In this document: positions 8,424 to 15,824 of the stretch, piece by piece
How the letters are laid out: the number at the start of each line of letters is the position of its first letter
How positions within the stretch are numbered: the stretch's first letter is position 1
Source of the DNA: JAENVU01 sp031430375
GTDB taxonomy: Bacteria > Actinomycetota > Acidimicrobiia > IMCC26256 > JAENVU01
Assembly (NCBI GenBank): GCA_031430375.1
Contig: JANPBJ010000238.1
Span: forward strand, 1-31,773
Length of the DNA: 31,773 nt
Direction: 5' to 3'
Position numbers and translations under genes: made by a program
Notes under the pieces: model-generated
What the model saw: only the letters and a program-made list of their open reading frames with translations
Database searches by the model: none
Told to the model about the DNA's origin: nothing

Positions 8424-9919
8424 GCATCGATGCCCGCTCACCGTGCCTGATCGGCACCGCCCGGCGGACCTGGCATCCCGGGGACACCAACGCCCCGGAA
8501 CCGCTGGCCATGTGGGACCAAATGGCTCGCGCCGCGGCGGAAGACGGATCGCCCCGGCACGACATTCTCGGCGCGGTCGACTACCTCGGGCTCGTGCACT
8601 GCCAGAGCTGGGCCTACGACCATCCGGTCGACCGGCTCGCCGACCGACTCCGCATCAGTGATGCGCACCACGTCGAGTCGATCCTGGCCGGCACATCGCC
8701 ACAACGGCTCCTCAACGACGCCGCTGCCCGCATGTTGCAAGGCGCGACCTCGGTGGCACTCGTGGTCGGCGGCGAGGCACTGGCAACCCGACGGCAGTAC
8801 GACCGAAACAACGAACTTCCGGCGTGGAGCCATCCGCACCCGAAACCTCCCGTACTGCCCGTCGATCTCGACGGGTGGTACTTGCCCACCGAGATCGCCC
8901 ACGGCGTGCTCCCCGCCTGGTTGACGTTCGCGCTGCTCGAGCAAGCGCGATGGGCGGCGCGCGGCGGGAAGCCCGGCCCGCGATCCGATCTCAATGCCGT
9001 GATCGCTGAGCTCAACGAGGTCGCAGGGACGAATCCGGATGCCTGGTTCAGTCAGAGCAGAACCCTCAGCGAGCTGACGACGGCCGCGACCGACAACCGC
9101 ATGGTGACGACTCCGTACACGAAGCGGATGACTGCGTTCTTGAATGTCGACATGGCCGCGGCCAATCTCCTCGTGACCAAGGAGGTCGCGGACGCCTGGC
9201 AGGTGCCCGAGGATCAACGTGTGTACCTCCGCGGTTGGGGATTCGCCCGCGACGCCGTCCATGTCGCCGCGCGCGCCCAGCTGGGATCGTCTCCGGCCAT
9301 GGGCACCGCAACCACCGAAGCCCTGCACGCCGCCGATATCGACGTCGACGACATCGATGTCTTCGACCTCTACAGCTGCTTCGGATCAGCCGTGCAGTTC
9401 GCCGGCGACGCGCTGCGCCTCACGGCCGACGACCCCCGGCCGCGCTCGGTCACCGGAGGACTGCCGTACCACGGCGGTCCGAGCAGCAACTACATGAGTC
9501 ACTCGATCAGCCACATCGTTTCGTGCCTGCGCGCCGGGACCGCGGACACCGCACTCGGTACCGGCATCGGCATGCACATGACCAAGCACGTTGCCGCCGT
9601 CTGGTCCCGTTCCCCCGGCGCGATACGACAATGGGACGACTACGGGCCCCAGCATTGGGACCACCCGCGCGGCTCCGACGATCGCCACGTCGTCGATCAC
9701 GCAGACGGAACCGGCACACTCGCAGCCGCCACCGTCGTTCATGACGCCAACGGCGAGCCCGACCACGTCATCGCCATCTGCGACCTCGACGACGGTGCTC
9801 GGTGCTACGCCCGAACCGCGGACGAGGCCGTCATGACCGCTGTCCTCGAGGATCGCTGGGCCAACCAGGGAGTCCGAGTCGAACCGACCGCTACCGGCAC
9901 GAACACCATCCGTCTCTGA
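8420..9919 (+). CDS. Thiolase-like protein (TLP1/SCP-x-related acetyl-CoA acetyltransferase homologue)
   Basis: A 499-residue thiolase-fold protein of the actinobacterial group often annotated acetyl-CoA acetyltransferase. Group signatures are 'HVESILAGTSPQRLLNDAAA', 'DVFDLYSCFGSAVQFAGDAL', 'VTGGLPYHGGPSSNYMSHSI' and 'GIGMHMTKHVAAVWS', plus a C-terminal extension of about 100 residues like the additional domain of thiolase-like protein type 1. The nucleophilic Cys expected in the N-terminal half of true thiolases is not evident: the region reads AGTSPQ. Classical thiolysis is therefore doubtful, and a CoA-binding or altered role is possible. The GTG start at 8420 overlaps the dabA stop (GTGA), so it is probably translationally coupled to the DAB genes. 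Confidence 0.85.
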   Translation: MSIDARSPCLIGTARRTWHPGDTNAPEPLAMWDQMARAAAEDGSPRHDILGAVDYLGLVHCQSWAYDHPVDRLADRLRISDAHHVESILAGTSPQRLLNDAAARMLQGATSVALVVGGEALATRRQYDRNNELPAWSHPHPKPPVLPVDLDGWYLPTEIAHGVLPAWLTFALLEQARWAARGGKPGPRSDLNAVIAELNEVAGTNPDAWFSQSRTLSELTTAATDNRMVTTPYTKRMTAFLNVDMAAANLLVTKEVADAWQVPEDQRVYLRGWGFARDAVHVAARAQLGSSPAMGTATTEALHAADIDVDDIDVFDLYSCFGSAVQFAGDALRLTADDPRPRSVTGGLPYHGGPSSNYMSHSISHIVSCLRAGTADTALGTGIGMHMTKHVAAVWSRSPGAIRQWDDYGPQHWDHPRGSDDRHVVDHADGTGTLAAATVVHDANGEPDHVIAICDLDDGARCYARTADEAVMTAVLEDRWANQGVRVEPTATGTNTIRL

Positions 9920-10061
9920 CCGCGGGGGCAAAGTGCGAGTCGTGCCCGCCTCATCTGGACCGTTCGTGGTCTCAGGGTGGTGGCGGCGGGCTCACTGCGC
10001 CAGCCGGCGCGCAACCTCACGTCGACCCGCGGGAGATCCGGACGCAGTTGCCCCCTCGCGG
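9920..10061. other. Structured convergent intergenic region, probable bidirectional terminator
   Basis: Between the convergent thiolase-like and terC genes lie nested inverted repeats. The outer arms are CCGCGGGGGCAA (9920-9931) against TTGCCCCCTCGCGG (10048-10061). The inner arms are GCCCGCC (9944-9950) against GGCGGGC (9985-9991), with GACC/GGTC at the centre. No U-tract is obvious. A bidirectional terminator is the simplest reading; a structured RNA is possible. Confidence 0.35.
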
Positions 10062-10086
10062 AACACGACGGTTTGATGTGCAGGTC

Positions 10087-11081
10087 TCAATCGCGGCCGG
10101 CTTGGACCATCGACTCTGGGTCAGGCTGGTCCCGTTCGGCGGCGGACCGTTCTCTCCTCACGCTGACTGCGATCGCAGTCGCCAGCAGGGCGACGATGAT
10201 CGCGAGCGACACGTAGGTGTTCAGGTGGTACCAGTGCAAGATCGTCATCTTGATGCCGACGAAAACGAGGATCCCGCCCAACGCGTGCGAGAGGTAGTGG
10301 AAGCGGTTCTTCGCGTTCGCCAGCAGGAAGTACATGGCGCGCAGCCCGAGAATCGCGAACGCGTTCGACGCGAGCACGAGGAACGGCTCTTTCGAGACGG
10401 CAGGATTGCCGGCACCGAATCCACCGCGAAAATCACGTCGGTGACCTCGACCACCACCAGTGCCGCGAGCAAGGGTGTGGCCGCACGACGGCCGTTCAGG
10501 CGGGTGAAGAACTTCTGGCCGTCGAGCTGTTCGCTCACCGGCATCACGCGGCGGAGCAATGCCATGCCCGGAGTCACACTTCGCTCCCCTTCGTCGCTCC
10601 GGTGGCGAATCACTTTCGCTCCGGTGTACACGAGGAACACACCGAAGACGAGCAGTAGCCACCAGAATCGGCCGAGGAGCGCGCTTCCGACGACGATGAA
10701 GACCGCCCGCATCGTGAGGGCACCAAAGATCCCCCAAAAGAGCACGCGGTGTTGGTAGCGCAACGGGATCGCGAGAGCCGCGAACAGCATCGACCACACG
10801 AACACGTTGTCGACACTGAGCGACTTCTCGATCAAGTAGCCGCTGATGTACTCGCCGAACGCCGCTTGGCCATAGGCAATCGCGATGAACACCGCGAATC
10901 CCAAACCGCACGCCACCCAGACCATGGACTCGATCGCCGCTTCTCGAGGACTGGGTTCATGCGCCTCGCGGTGGCGGTAGAGATCAATCGCCAACAAGAT
11001 GGAGACGGCTGCGCCGAGGCCAAGCCAGGCCGCGAGCGAGACATCGAGATCGACAAAGTTGGACGGGTTGGCCGCCAACAT
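10087..11081 (-). pseudogene. TerC family membrane protein with single-base frameshift
   Basis: A TerC protein (multi-pass, about 331 residues when the frame is restored). TerC-family proteins are linked to manganese export or metal loading of exported proteins. Motifs: 'YLIEKSLSVDNVFVWSMLF', 'RVLFWGIFGAL', 'VVEVTDVIFAVDSVPAIL' in one frame, then 'AVSKEPFLVLASNAFAILGL' and 'LANAKNRFHYLSHALGGILV' in another. The break is near 10400, where the normal ..ILAVSKEP would need one extra G. All other sequence is intact, so the deletion is recent or a sequencing/assembly error. ATG 11081 follows GGAGG (11094-11090). It lies 19 nt downstream of baeRF, in the riboswitch-controlled operon. Confidence 0.85.
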
Positions 11082-11100
11082 GGTCAGTGCCTCCGTTCGC

Positions 11101-12270
11101 TCAGTGCCGGCGGATGACGGCAACGCCGTCACCCTCGAGTGAGCCGGGCTCGACGAAGGAGACGGTCCCGTGCTTCAACATCGCGAGCTCGATCATTTCG
11201 TCGACGAGGTCATCGGTGGCCGACGGTGTCTCCCTCACGGCAGCCGGCAACACGTGGGTTCCGTCGGACGCCAGATACGCCGCGAACGCGAAATCGTGCT
11301 CGACGATGAGGTGCAGCCCGAAAGCGTGGTGAAGCGCGTGCCAGGTCGCTTCGACGCCTCGATCCGCGCGCCCTTCCCGATCGGCTCGGGAAAGTTGACC
11401 CAGGACCTCGTGGTCGCGGGCGATGCGATCGGCGCTGATCAACGTCCGGGCGATTCCGGCCAGGCTCTCGGGCGACGCACTCATTCGGTTGCCGGAAATC
11501 CGACCGGCGATCCGGGCGCCATGATTCGGATGATGCGAGCGCTGGAACCGAGTGCCGAGGTGGTCGGGCGCGACAACCACCAGATTGAGGGAGCGCAACG
11601 CCGGCTCGGCGTTGATTCGATGACTGACGCGGGCCATGAAAGCCTCGACAAGCCGTTGATCGCTCCCGGAGCGTTGCGATTGGTGCAGATGGCCGCGACG
11701 ATCAGCCTGTTGGCCGTACGGGTCGCGTTCATCGATCTCGGCGACGAGGCGCGCGCCGTCGGGCGTGGCCACCATGAGTCGCGCTTGGTTCTTCGCGAGC
11801 ACGACGATGCCGTAGGGCTTCGATTCAACGAGCGAACGCACGAGGTCGCGCGTCGCGAACGTCGGATCCACGACGACGCGTTCGGTGGGCGTCATGGCGA
11901 GCCGGAACGCATGCAGCTCATCAGTGGCGCTCAGGAGCGCGACACCACCCTCGACGCGGGCACCGACCAGCTTGGAGAGCGCACGCCGCAGCGGGTCCAC
12001 GATCGTCGCAACGACGCTCGACCCGAACTCGTAAGCCAGGCGATGGGCCACGTCGGAGACCAACTCTTCGCCACGCGCCCGATCGGCGGCACCGAACGTT
12101 GGCCCCGCGACGGCGATGATGACGGAGACCGCAGGGTATTCCCGCTGCTCCTGGATCGATGGAAGCACGACCGCAGTGATGTCGACCAGAGAGAAGTCCG
12201 GTGGCTGCGCCTCGTTGACGTTGGGTTCGGGTACGAGCACGAGCGCACGACCGGCGCGGGTTGTCGACAT
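11101..12270 (-). CDS. baeRF (bacterial archaeo-eukaryotic release-factor-like) protein
   Basis: A 389-residue protein related to archaeo-eukaryotic peptide release factor 1 and Vms1-like proteins, the bacterial 'baeRF' group thought to act on ribosomes or peptidyl-tRNA. The N-terminal domain contains 'LRRALSKLVGARVEGGVALLS', 'FRLAMTPTERVVVDPTFATR' and 'PYGIVVLAKNQARLMVATPD'. The C-terminal part ('HHAFGLHLIVEHDFAFAAYL' ... 'MIELAMLKHGTVSFVEPG') resembles eRF1 domain 3. Catalytic activity cannot be judged from sequence alone. ATG 12270 follows GGAGGT in a 140-nt leader with a yybP-ykoY riboswitch. It is the first gene of an operon with terC, which suggests a manganese- or stress-linked translation function. 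Confidence 0.75.
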   Translation of the reverse strand: MSTTRAGRALVLVPEPNVNEAQPPDFSLVDITAVVLPSIQEQREYPAVSVIIAVAGPTFGAADRARGEELVSDVAHRLAYEFGSSVVATIVDPLRRALSKLVGARVEGGVALLSATDELHAFRLAMTPTERVVVDPTFATRDLVRSLVESKPYGIVVLAKNQARLMVATPDGARLVAEIDERDPYGQQADRRGHLHQSQRSGSDQRLVEAFMARVSHRINAEPALRSLNLVVVAPDHLGTRFQRSHHPNHGARIAGRISGNRMSASPESLAGIARTLISADRIARDHEVLGQLSRADREGRADRGVEATWHALHHAFGLHLIVEHDFAFAAYLASDGTHVLPAAVRETPSATDDLVDEMIELAMLKHGTVSFVEPGSLEGDGVAVIRRH

Positions 12271-12288
12271 GGTGACCTCCGTGAATCG

Positions 12289-12305
12289 GGTCCCAGGTCG
12301 GGACC
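12289..12305 (-). promoter_or_regulatory. Leader hairpin between riboswitch and baeRF ribosome site
   Basis: GGTCCC-GACCT-GGGACC forms a perfect 6-bp hairpin between the aptamer and the GGAGGT ribosome site. It has no U-tract, so it is unlikely to be an intrinsic terminator. It is probably part of the expression platform. Confidence 0.5.
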
Positions 12306-12320
12306 ATGAATGGATTCTCG

Positions 12321-12412
12321 GAAGGTCTCTCCGCTGCAATCGCACAGCTGGCCGCGCCGGGTGCAGAACACCGTGATGACGGCGGGCCTCGTGGGGTACT
12401 CCCCTTCTTAAG
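12321..12412 (-). promoter_or_regulatory. yybP-ykoY (Mn2+) riboswitch upstream of baeRF-terC
   Basis: The leader starts GAAGGGGAGUA (minus strand, around 12412) and ends GAGAGACCUUC (12330-12321). These are the two conserved halves of the yybP-ykoY manganese riboswitch: the GGGGAGUA loop strand and the GAGACCUU strand. P1 pairs GAAGG with CCUUC. The ~90-nt length and a downstream terC gene, the classic yybP-ykoY target, agree. The 3' P1 strand (GACCUUCC) is also complementary to the baeRF Shine-Dalgarno (GGAGGUC), which suggests translational control: Mn2+ stabilises P1 and frees the ribosome site. Family identity is from motif recognition, not a covariance-model search. Confidence 0.82.
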
Positions 12413-12417
12413 AAGAG

Positions 12418-12446
12418 AGACTACCGAAATATGCTTCGGGTGTCAA
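12418..12446 (-). promoter_or_regulatory. Consensus-like promoter of the baeRF-terC operon
   Basis: On the minus strand, TTGACA (12446-12441), a 17-nt spacer and TAGTCT (12423-12418) predict a start near 12411, exactly at the riboswitch 5' end. The spacer holds an inverted repeat (CCGAA...TTCGG, 12424-12439). The start site overlaps a perfect 12-bp palindrome CTTCTTAAGAAG (12404-12415). Either could bind a regulator. Confidence 0.75.
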
Positions 12447-12453
12447 CTCGACT

Positions 12454-12471
12454 CGGCGAGATCACTCGCCG
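12454..12471. promoter_or_regulatory. 7-bp inverted repeat upstream of the baeRF promoter
   Basis: CGGCGAG-ATCA-CTCGCCG is a perfect dyad directly upstream of the -35 element. It could be an operator. It has no T-run on either side, so terminator function is less likely. Confidence 0.35.
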
Positions 12472-12558
12472 TCATACATGGAATCGCCGGCAGCCTCTCG
12501 ACGCCGCGCGGAGGAGTTCACATCCACTGATCGTCGGGTGGGGCAAGCCGCAAGAAGC

Positions 12559-12589
12559 GAGTGCCCCCACGCATCCGTGAAGGGCACTC
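12559..12589 (-). terminator. Hairpin terminator after the lipoprotein gene
   Basis: GAGTGCCC (12559-12566) pairs with GGGCACTC (12582-12589), and an inner CACG/CGTG stem extends the hairpin to about 12 bp. On the minus strand a T-rich GCTTCTTG follows. It lies about 45 nt past the lipoprotein stop codon. Confidence 0.6.
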
Positions 12590-12635
12590 CCTTCGGCTCG
12601 ACGCCGCAGGGCTACCGGCGGTGGCTGCCGTTCGG

Positions 12636-13250
12636 CTACGACTGGTCCTCGGGGTCCGGCGTGGTCGTCTGCACGTTGCGGGGCTCGAGTGTGACGGTCT
12701 TGGTAGTGGTCTTACCGTCCTGGCCGAAGGCAGTCAGAAGCAACGTGTGCGCGCTCGAGCAGTTGAACGGCAGAATCGTGCTCCCGTTTGTGGGGTAAGT
12801 GTTGTAAATCCCGGGGCCGTCGATGGAGATCGTCACGTTGGCCGCGTTCGCGGTCGACCAGCTCACCGTGAACTCCTGCAGGTTTCCATTGTGACAATCG
12901 ATATTCTCGGGAGTGTCGAAGCTGTTGATCGTCGGCACGGGGGCCGTCGACCCACCACCACCCGGCTGGCCACCACCGGTCTGGCCGCGGTCCGTGGCTC
13001 CGGTGGCACCGGACGGGGTCGACGCCGTTGCGATCGTGGTGCTAGCGGGACTGGTGGCGGTAGTGTTCACCTTCACCTTGGCCTTGACCTTCTTTGCGTC
13101 GGCCTTGGTATCGCTGGAACAGCCAAGGAGCGATGCGCCCAACGTCAAGGCCAGCGCCACGGCGCCGGCGATCCGGATCGAACGGTTCGGGGTCTTGGCC
13201 ATCGGGGTCTTGGTCATCGGGGTCTCCGTGGGGATCGAGCTGCGTTCCAT
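12636..13250 (-). CDS. Secreted lipoprotein with Thr/Lys linker and Ig-like domain
   Basis: A 204-residue predicted lipoprotein. A signal peptide (RIAGAVALALTLGASLLGC) ends in lipobox LLGC, so the mature protein would be lipid-anchored on the outer face of the membrane. A low-complexity Lys/Thr/Ser/Pro/Gly linker follows, then an Ig-like beta domain ('FTVSWSTANAANVTISIDGP', 'STILPFNCSSAHTLLLTAFG') with two cysteines that may form a disulphide. Two starts have good ribosome sites: ATG 13250 (AGGAGG) and ATG 13217 (GGAG). The shorter form has a more typical signal-peptide n-region. The extra N-terminus contains a short TP-M-x-KTP-like repetition. Function unknown; the Ig-like fold suggests binding or a structural role. 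Confidence 0.75.
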   Translation of the reverse strand: MERSSIPTETPMTKTPMAKTPNRSIRIAGAVALALTLGASLLGCSSDTKADAKKVKAKVKVNTTATSPASTTIATASTPSGATGATDRGQTGGGQPGGGGSTAPVPTINSFDTPENIDCHNGNLQEFTVSWSTANAANVTISIDGPGIYNTYPTNGSTILPFNCSSAHTLLLTAFGQDGKTTTKTVTLEPRNVQTTTPDPEDQS

Positions 13251-13642
13251 GGTGGGCCTCCTGCTGTCGAGCTCCGCCGGGATTCCGGTGAGCGATGGCG
13301 GTCCTGTCAGCGGAGGTCCCTCGCTGACGCCCACATCTGTGACGCTCCTCAGAGCCCAAGGGGACGAGGCCCGGCGGCCAACGCCTGAGCACTCCGACAC
13401 CGTAAGCGCGCCTGCTGTCACCGGTCAGTACCTACGCGCCGGAAGGGAACAAGCGCAATAAGGCGGAGATGGGCCCGAATGCAACGGTCACCGAACACGA
13501 AGTGTTTCTCTCACCTGAGCGATCGTCATTTCACCCCGGGCGCGCCCGGGACACGGAGAGGGTCAGGCAGGCCGTGGCAGGCGTGCCGCGCCCAGGCGTG
13601 GTTGTAGGGCACCGATGTCGAGCGCGACGTTCATGGACTGCC
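13251..13642. other. Intergenic region with palindrome and short gene remnant
   Basis: About 390 bp without a complete gene. It must hold the lipoprotein promoter and leader, but I see no convincing hexamer pair. A perfect 16-bp palindrome, CCCGGGCGCGCCCGGG, lies at 13535-13550 and may be a terminator stem. Bases 13563-13639 resemble the 3' end of a thioesterase-like gene, listed separately. Confidence 0.5.
13563..13639 (-). pseudogene. Remnant resembling the 3' end of the thioesterase gene at 17557
   Basis: Directly after the methyltransferase stop, the minus strand reads MNVALDIGALQPR..., then a stop at 13563. This parallels VNLAFDIGARRPM near the C-terminus of the protein encoded at 17557-18477. 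At DNA level 13607-13639 and 17631-17663 share about 29 of 33 bases. It looks like the leftover tail of a paralogous acyl-CoA thioesterase-like gene. Confidence 0.4.
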
Positions 13643-14455
13643 TCAGGGTTCGACGGTCACCCGCAGGAATGTGGCCGGGATGGTGGTCGCCTCGGGATTC
13701 GCGCTCTCGTTCTGGGCGTTGAACAGCGCATCGAGCTCACCGTGGAGCTCGTCGGCGCGCCCGTTCGCTTCCGCCGCCTCGAACGCATTCATCGTGGGTC
13801 CGTAGTAGGTCCGAAACGAAGCCAGGAACTCCGACGGTGAGACCGAGGCGTTGAAGACGAACGTGTCGGGCTCGCACGAGATCTTGTGCTCGGGGACGCC
13901 CGCGCCGACGAACCGCTCGGCCACGTTGTCCACGATTCCCCACGTCATCGGGCTCACGAAACCGTCCGGCGGCGGCGGCGAGTACGCCGAGCTGATCTTC
14001 AAGATCTGTGCCACCAAGGTCGGGTCGCCGGGAATCCAGTTGCCCATGACGATCCGACCCCCGGGGCGCGTCACGCGCACCATCTCCTGCGCGACATCGA
14101 ACGGCCGCGGCGCGAACATCGCCCCGAAGATGCTCATCACGAGGTCGAAGCTCTGGTCGTCGAGGTTGCTCAGATCGCAAGCATCGCCTTCCTGGAACGT
14201 CAGGTTGGTCAGACCCGCTTCCTTGGCCCGACGGTTCCCGGCCTCGACGAGATTCCTCGCAATGTCCACACCCAGTACATCCGCGCCGAGTCGGGCGGCC
14301 GGGAGTGCCGTCGTTCCGTCGCCACAGCCGAGGTCCAGGACCCGCTGCCCCCGTGCGACCCCGATTCGATCGACCAACGCGTCACCGCTCCCGCGCATGC
14401 TCGATGCGATGCGAGTGAAGTCGCCCTTCTCCCACAGTGCCTGGTTCGGATTCAT
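13643..14455 (-). CDS. Class I SAM-dependent methyltransferase
   Basis: A 270-residue soluble methyltransferase of the UbiE/Methyltransf_11-25 type. The SAM-binding motif I is VLDLGCGDGTTALPAARLG (residues 39-57). The acidic end of strand 2 is VLGVDIA, motif II is 'FDLVMSIFGAMFAPRPFDVA', and motif III is 'VRVTRPGGRIVMGNW'. The Pro-rich segment SPPPPDGF and C-terminal helical region probably form the substrate cap; the substrate is not evident. ATG 14455 has an AAGGAGA ribosome site. It is leftward, about 90 bp from the TIGR03086 gene, and may be co-transcribed with it. Confidence 0.88.
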   Translation of the reverse strand: MNPNQALWEKGDFTRIASSMRGSGDALVDRIGVARGQRVLDLGCGDGTTALPAARLGADVLGVDIARNLVEAGNRRAKEAGLTNLTFQEGDACDLSNLDDQSFDLVMSIFGAMFAPRPFDVAQEMVRVTRPGGRIVMGNWIPGDPTLVAQILKISSAYSPPPPDGFVSPMTWGIVDNVAERFVGAGVPEHKISCEPDTFVFNASVSPSEFLASFRTYYGPTMNAFEAAEANGRADELHGELDALFNAQNESANPEATTIPATFLRVTVEP

Positions 14456-14542
14456 TGCGGTCTCCTTGTGTGCCTCGATGACGGGCGGCGCGACCGCGAG
14501 GTTCGCGGAACCGCGCCCGGGTTCGGTTCAGTTCGATTCGGT

Positions 14543-15100
14543 TCAGATGGTACGCCCGGTGAACGCGGCGAGCTGTTCGATCGGTGTTGCACTCACGGGT
14601 GGCTCGACAGCTACGGCGAACGTGTCGCCGTCGCGCATCGCGGGCGCAATCGCCTGACGAGCGAACCCGTCGACCGCGGCCACCAGCGCGGCCGACGGTT
14701 CGTAGCTCTGACCGGTCGCGGTAGCGAGGTCCCAGCCGTGCACGAGTCCGTCGAGCACGACAAAACGGGCGAACGCCTCACCCGGCATCTCGCCGAACGG
14801 TGCCGCGACGGTTCGGTCGAGTGCTCCGGGTGAACGGATCGCACCCATGAGCCCGCCGAGCGCCGCTCCGGCCCGCGCCACGACATCGGGTCCGTCGGCC
14901 ACATCGGCCGGGACGTCGGGCGCGGGCTCTCCCCGGAACCCGGCCGCGAACTGCGTGGCACCGCCGATCATGTGTCCCAACACGCCGCGAACGGTGAAGT
15001 TCGCACAGGGCGTTGGTGTATCGAGATCGCCGGGCGCAATCCCCGATGCGATGCTACCGAGCAGTGGTTCGAGCTCATCGAGCTGTTCGAGCGGTCCCAT
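14543..15100 (-). CDS. TIGR03086 family (DinB-like) metal-binding protein
   Basis: A 185-residue helical-bundle protein of the actinobacterial TIGR03086 family, related to DinB/mycothiol-dependent maleylpyruvate isomerase N-domains. Typical sequence: 'DLDTPTPCANFTVRGVLGHM', 'FVVLDGLVHGWDLATATGQ', and a C-terminal 'PIEQLAAFTGR'. The histidines in GHM and VHGWDL correspond to metal-binding positions of the superfamily. ATG 15100 follows GAGGAGA. The frame stays open upstream to 15391, with ATG 15253 (AGGA before it) as a longer alternative, but length and family start favour 15100. Function unknown; mycothiol-dependent chemistry is a possibility only. Confidence 0.85.
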   Translation of the reverse strand: MGPLEQLDELEPLLGSIASGIAPGDLDTPTPCANFTVRGVLGHMIGGATQFAAGFRGEPAPDVPADVADGPDVVARAGAALGGLMGAIRSPGALDRTVAAPFGEMPGEAFARFVVLDGLVHGWDLATATGQSYEPSAALVAAVDGFARQAIAPAMRDGDTFAVAVEPPVSATPIEQLAAFTGRTI

Positions 15101-15452
15101 GATTGTGTCTCCTCGTCTTGGCCCGGCCGGGTCGGCCTGATCGTCGCGCAGATGCAGGACTGCCAACTCGGCGGCTTCGCGGTCCCGACCGTGCAGCATC
15201 AGCTGTTGCACATCCCGTTCCCATCCGGCTGCACCGAAGTGACTCTGGTCCATGCCGTCATCCTGGCTCGCCGCTGGCTCGGCTGCATCGGCCACATCAA
15301 CCATTCGGTCACCACCGGCCGGTGGGTAATTCACCCCATGCGAAGGCACTGGCCCGGACGAGGTTGCGTGGTTCGGCCGATGCGTCGGCAAGGGGCGAAC
15401 TCGATGATGAAACCCAGCCCGGATGGTCCGGGCCGAGTAGGGGGTTCTTCAC
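15101..15452. other. Divergent intergenic region; one hairpin before the cupin gene
   Basis: A gap of about 350 bp between two divergent genes. The minus-strand frame of the TIGR03086 gene remains open to 15391 without recognisable homology. GCCCGGA-TGG-TCCGGGC (15417-15433) is a perfect 7-bp dyad 20 nt before the cupin start and could be an operator or a leader hairpin. No clear promoter hexamers were found. Confidence 0.4.
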
Positions 15453-15824
15453 ATGCGCGCGACGATCACCGAAGTTCCGATCGAGATGCAGATTGACGAC
15501 ATCGAGACCCGCGGGTTGACCTGGGGTGACGTCACCGTTCGCCACGTTCACCTGCCCGCCGGCGTCGACTTCACACCGCTGTTCGTAGGTTTGCCCGGCG
15601 ACCTGTGCCAGTGCCCGCATTGGGGTTACGTGACGGACGGAGCAATCACACTCCGTTACGCCGACGGCAGTGAGGAGACGACCCACGCCGGTGAGCTGTA
15701 CTACTGGCAGGGAGGCCACACCGGCTGGACCGACGACGGCGTCACGTTCATCGAGTTCAGCCCGGCCGAGGCCATCGCACCCGTGCTCGAACACCTCGCG
15801 GTCCAGATGGCCACGGCGGGTTGA
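15453..15824 (+). CDS. Small cupin-fold protein
   Basis: A 123-residue single-domain protein with cupin character: 'TRGLTWGDVTVRHVHLPAGV', the central 'CPHWGYVTDGAITLRYADGS' and 'HAGELYYWQGGHTGWTDDGV', ending in a strand 'VTFIEFSPAE'. The pattern of His/Gly/Glu residues matches a beta-barrel with a possible metal site, although the canonical cupin motif 1 is incomplete. Enzymatic or sensory function is not clear. ATG 15453 has an A-G-rich ribosome site (AGGGGG, 15438-15443). A hairpin follows the stop codon, and a LuxR-type regulator lies downstream. Confidence 0.75.
   Translation: MRATITEVPIEMQIDDIETRGLTWGDVTVRHVHLPAGVDFTPLFVGLPGDLCQCPHWGYVTDGAITLRYADGSEETTHAGELYYWQGGHTGWTDDGVTFIEFSPAEAIAPVLEHLAVQMATAG

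Noticed and set aside
10395..10410. Programmed frameshift in terC
   Set aside because: No slippery heptamer or typical downstream element is seen; a simple one-base loss explains it.
11170..12309. Plus-strand frame antisense to baeRF
   Set aside because: The minus-strand protein has clear family motifs and a ribosome site; the plus frame has neither.
13251..13440. c-di-GMP or c-di-AMP riboswitch before the lipoprotein
   Set aside because: Looked for the conserved core sequences of these classes and did not find them.
15101..15253. N-terminal extension of the TIGR03086 protein from ATG 15253
   Set aside because: The open frame lacks homology and the internal ATG 15100 has a stronger ribosome site and matches family length.
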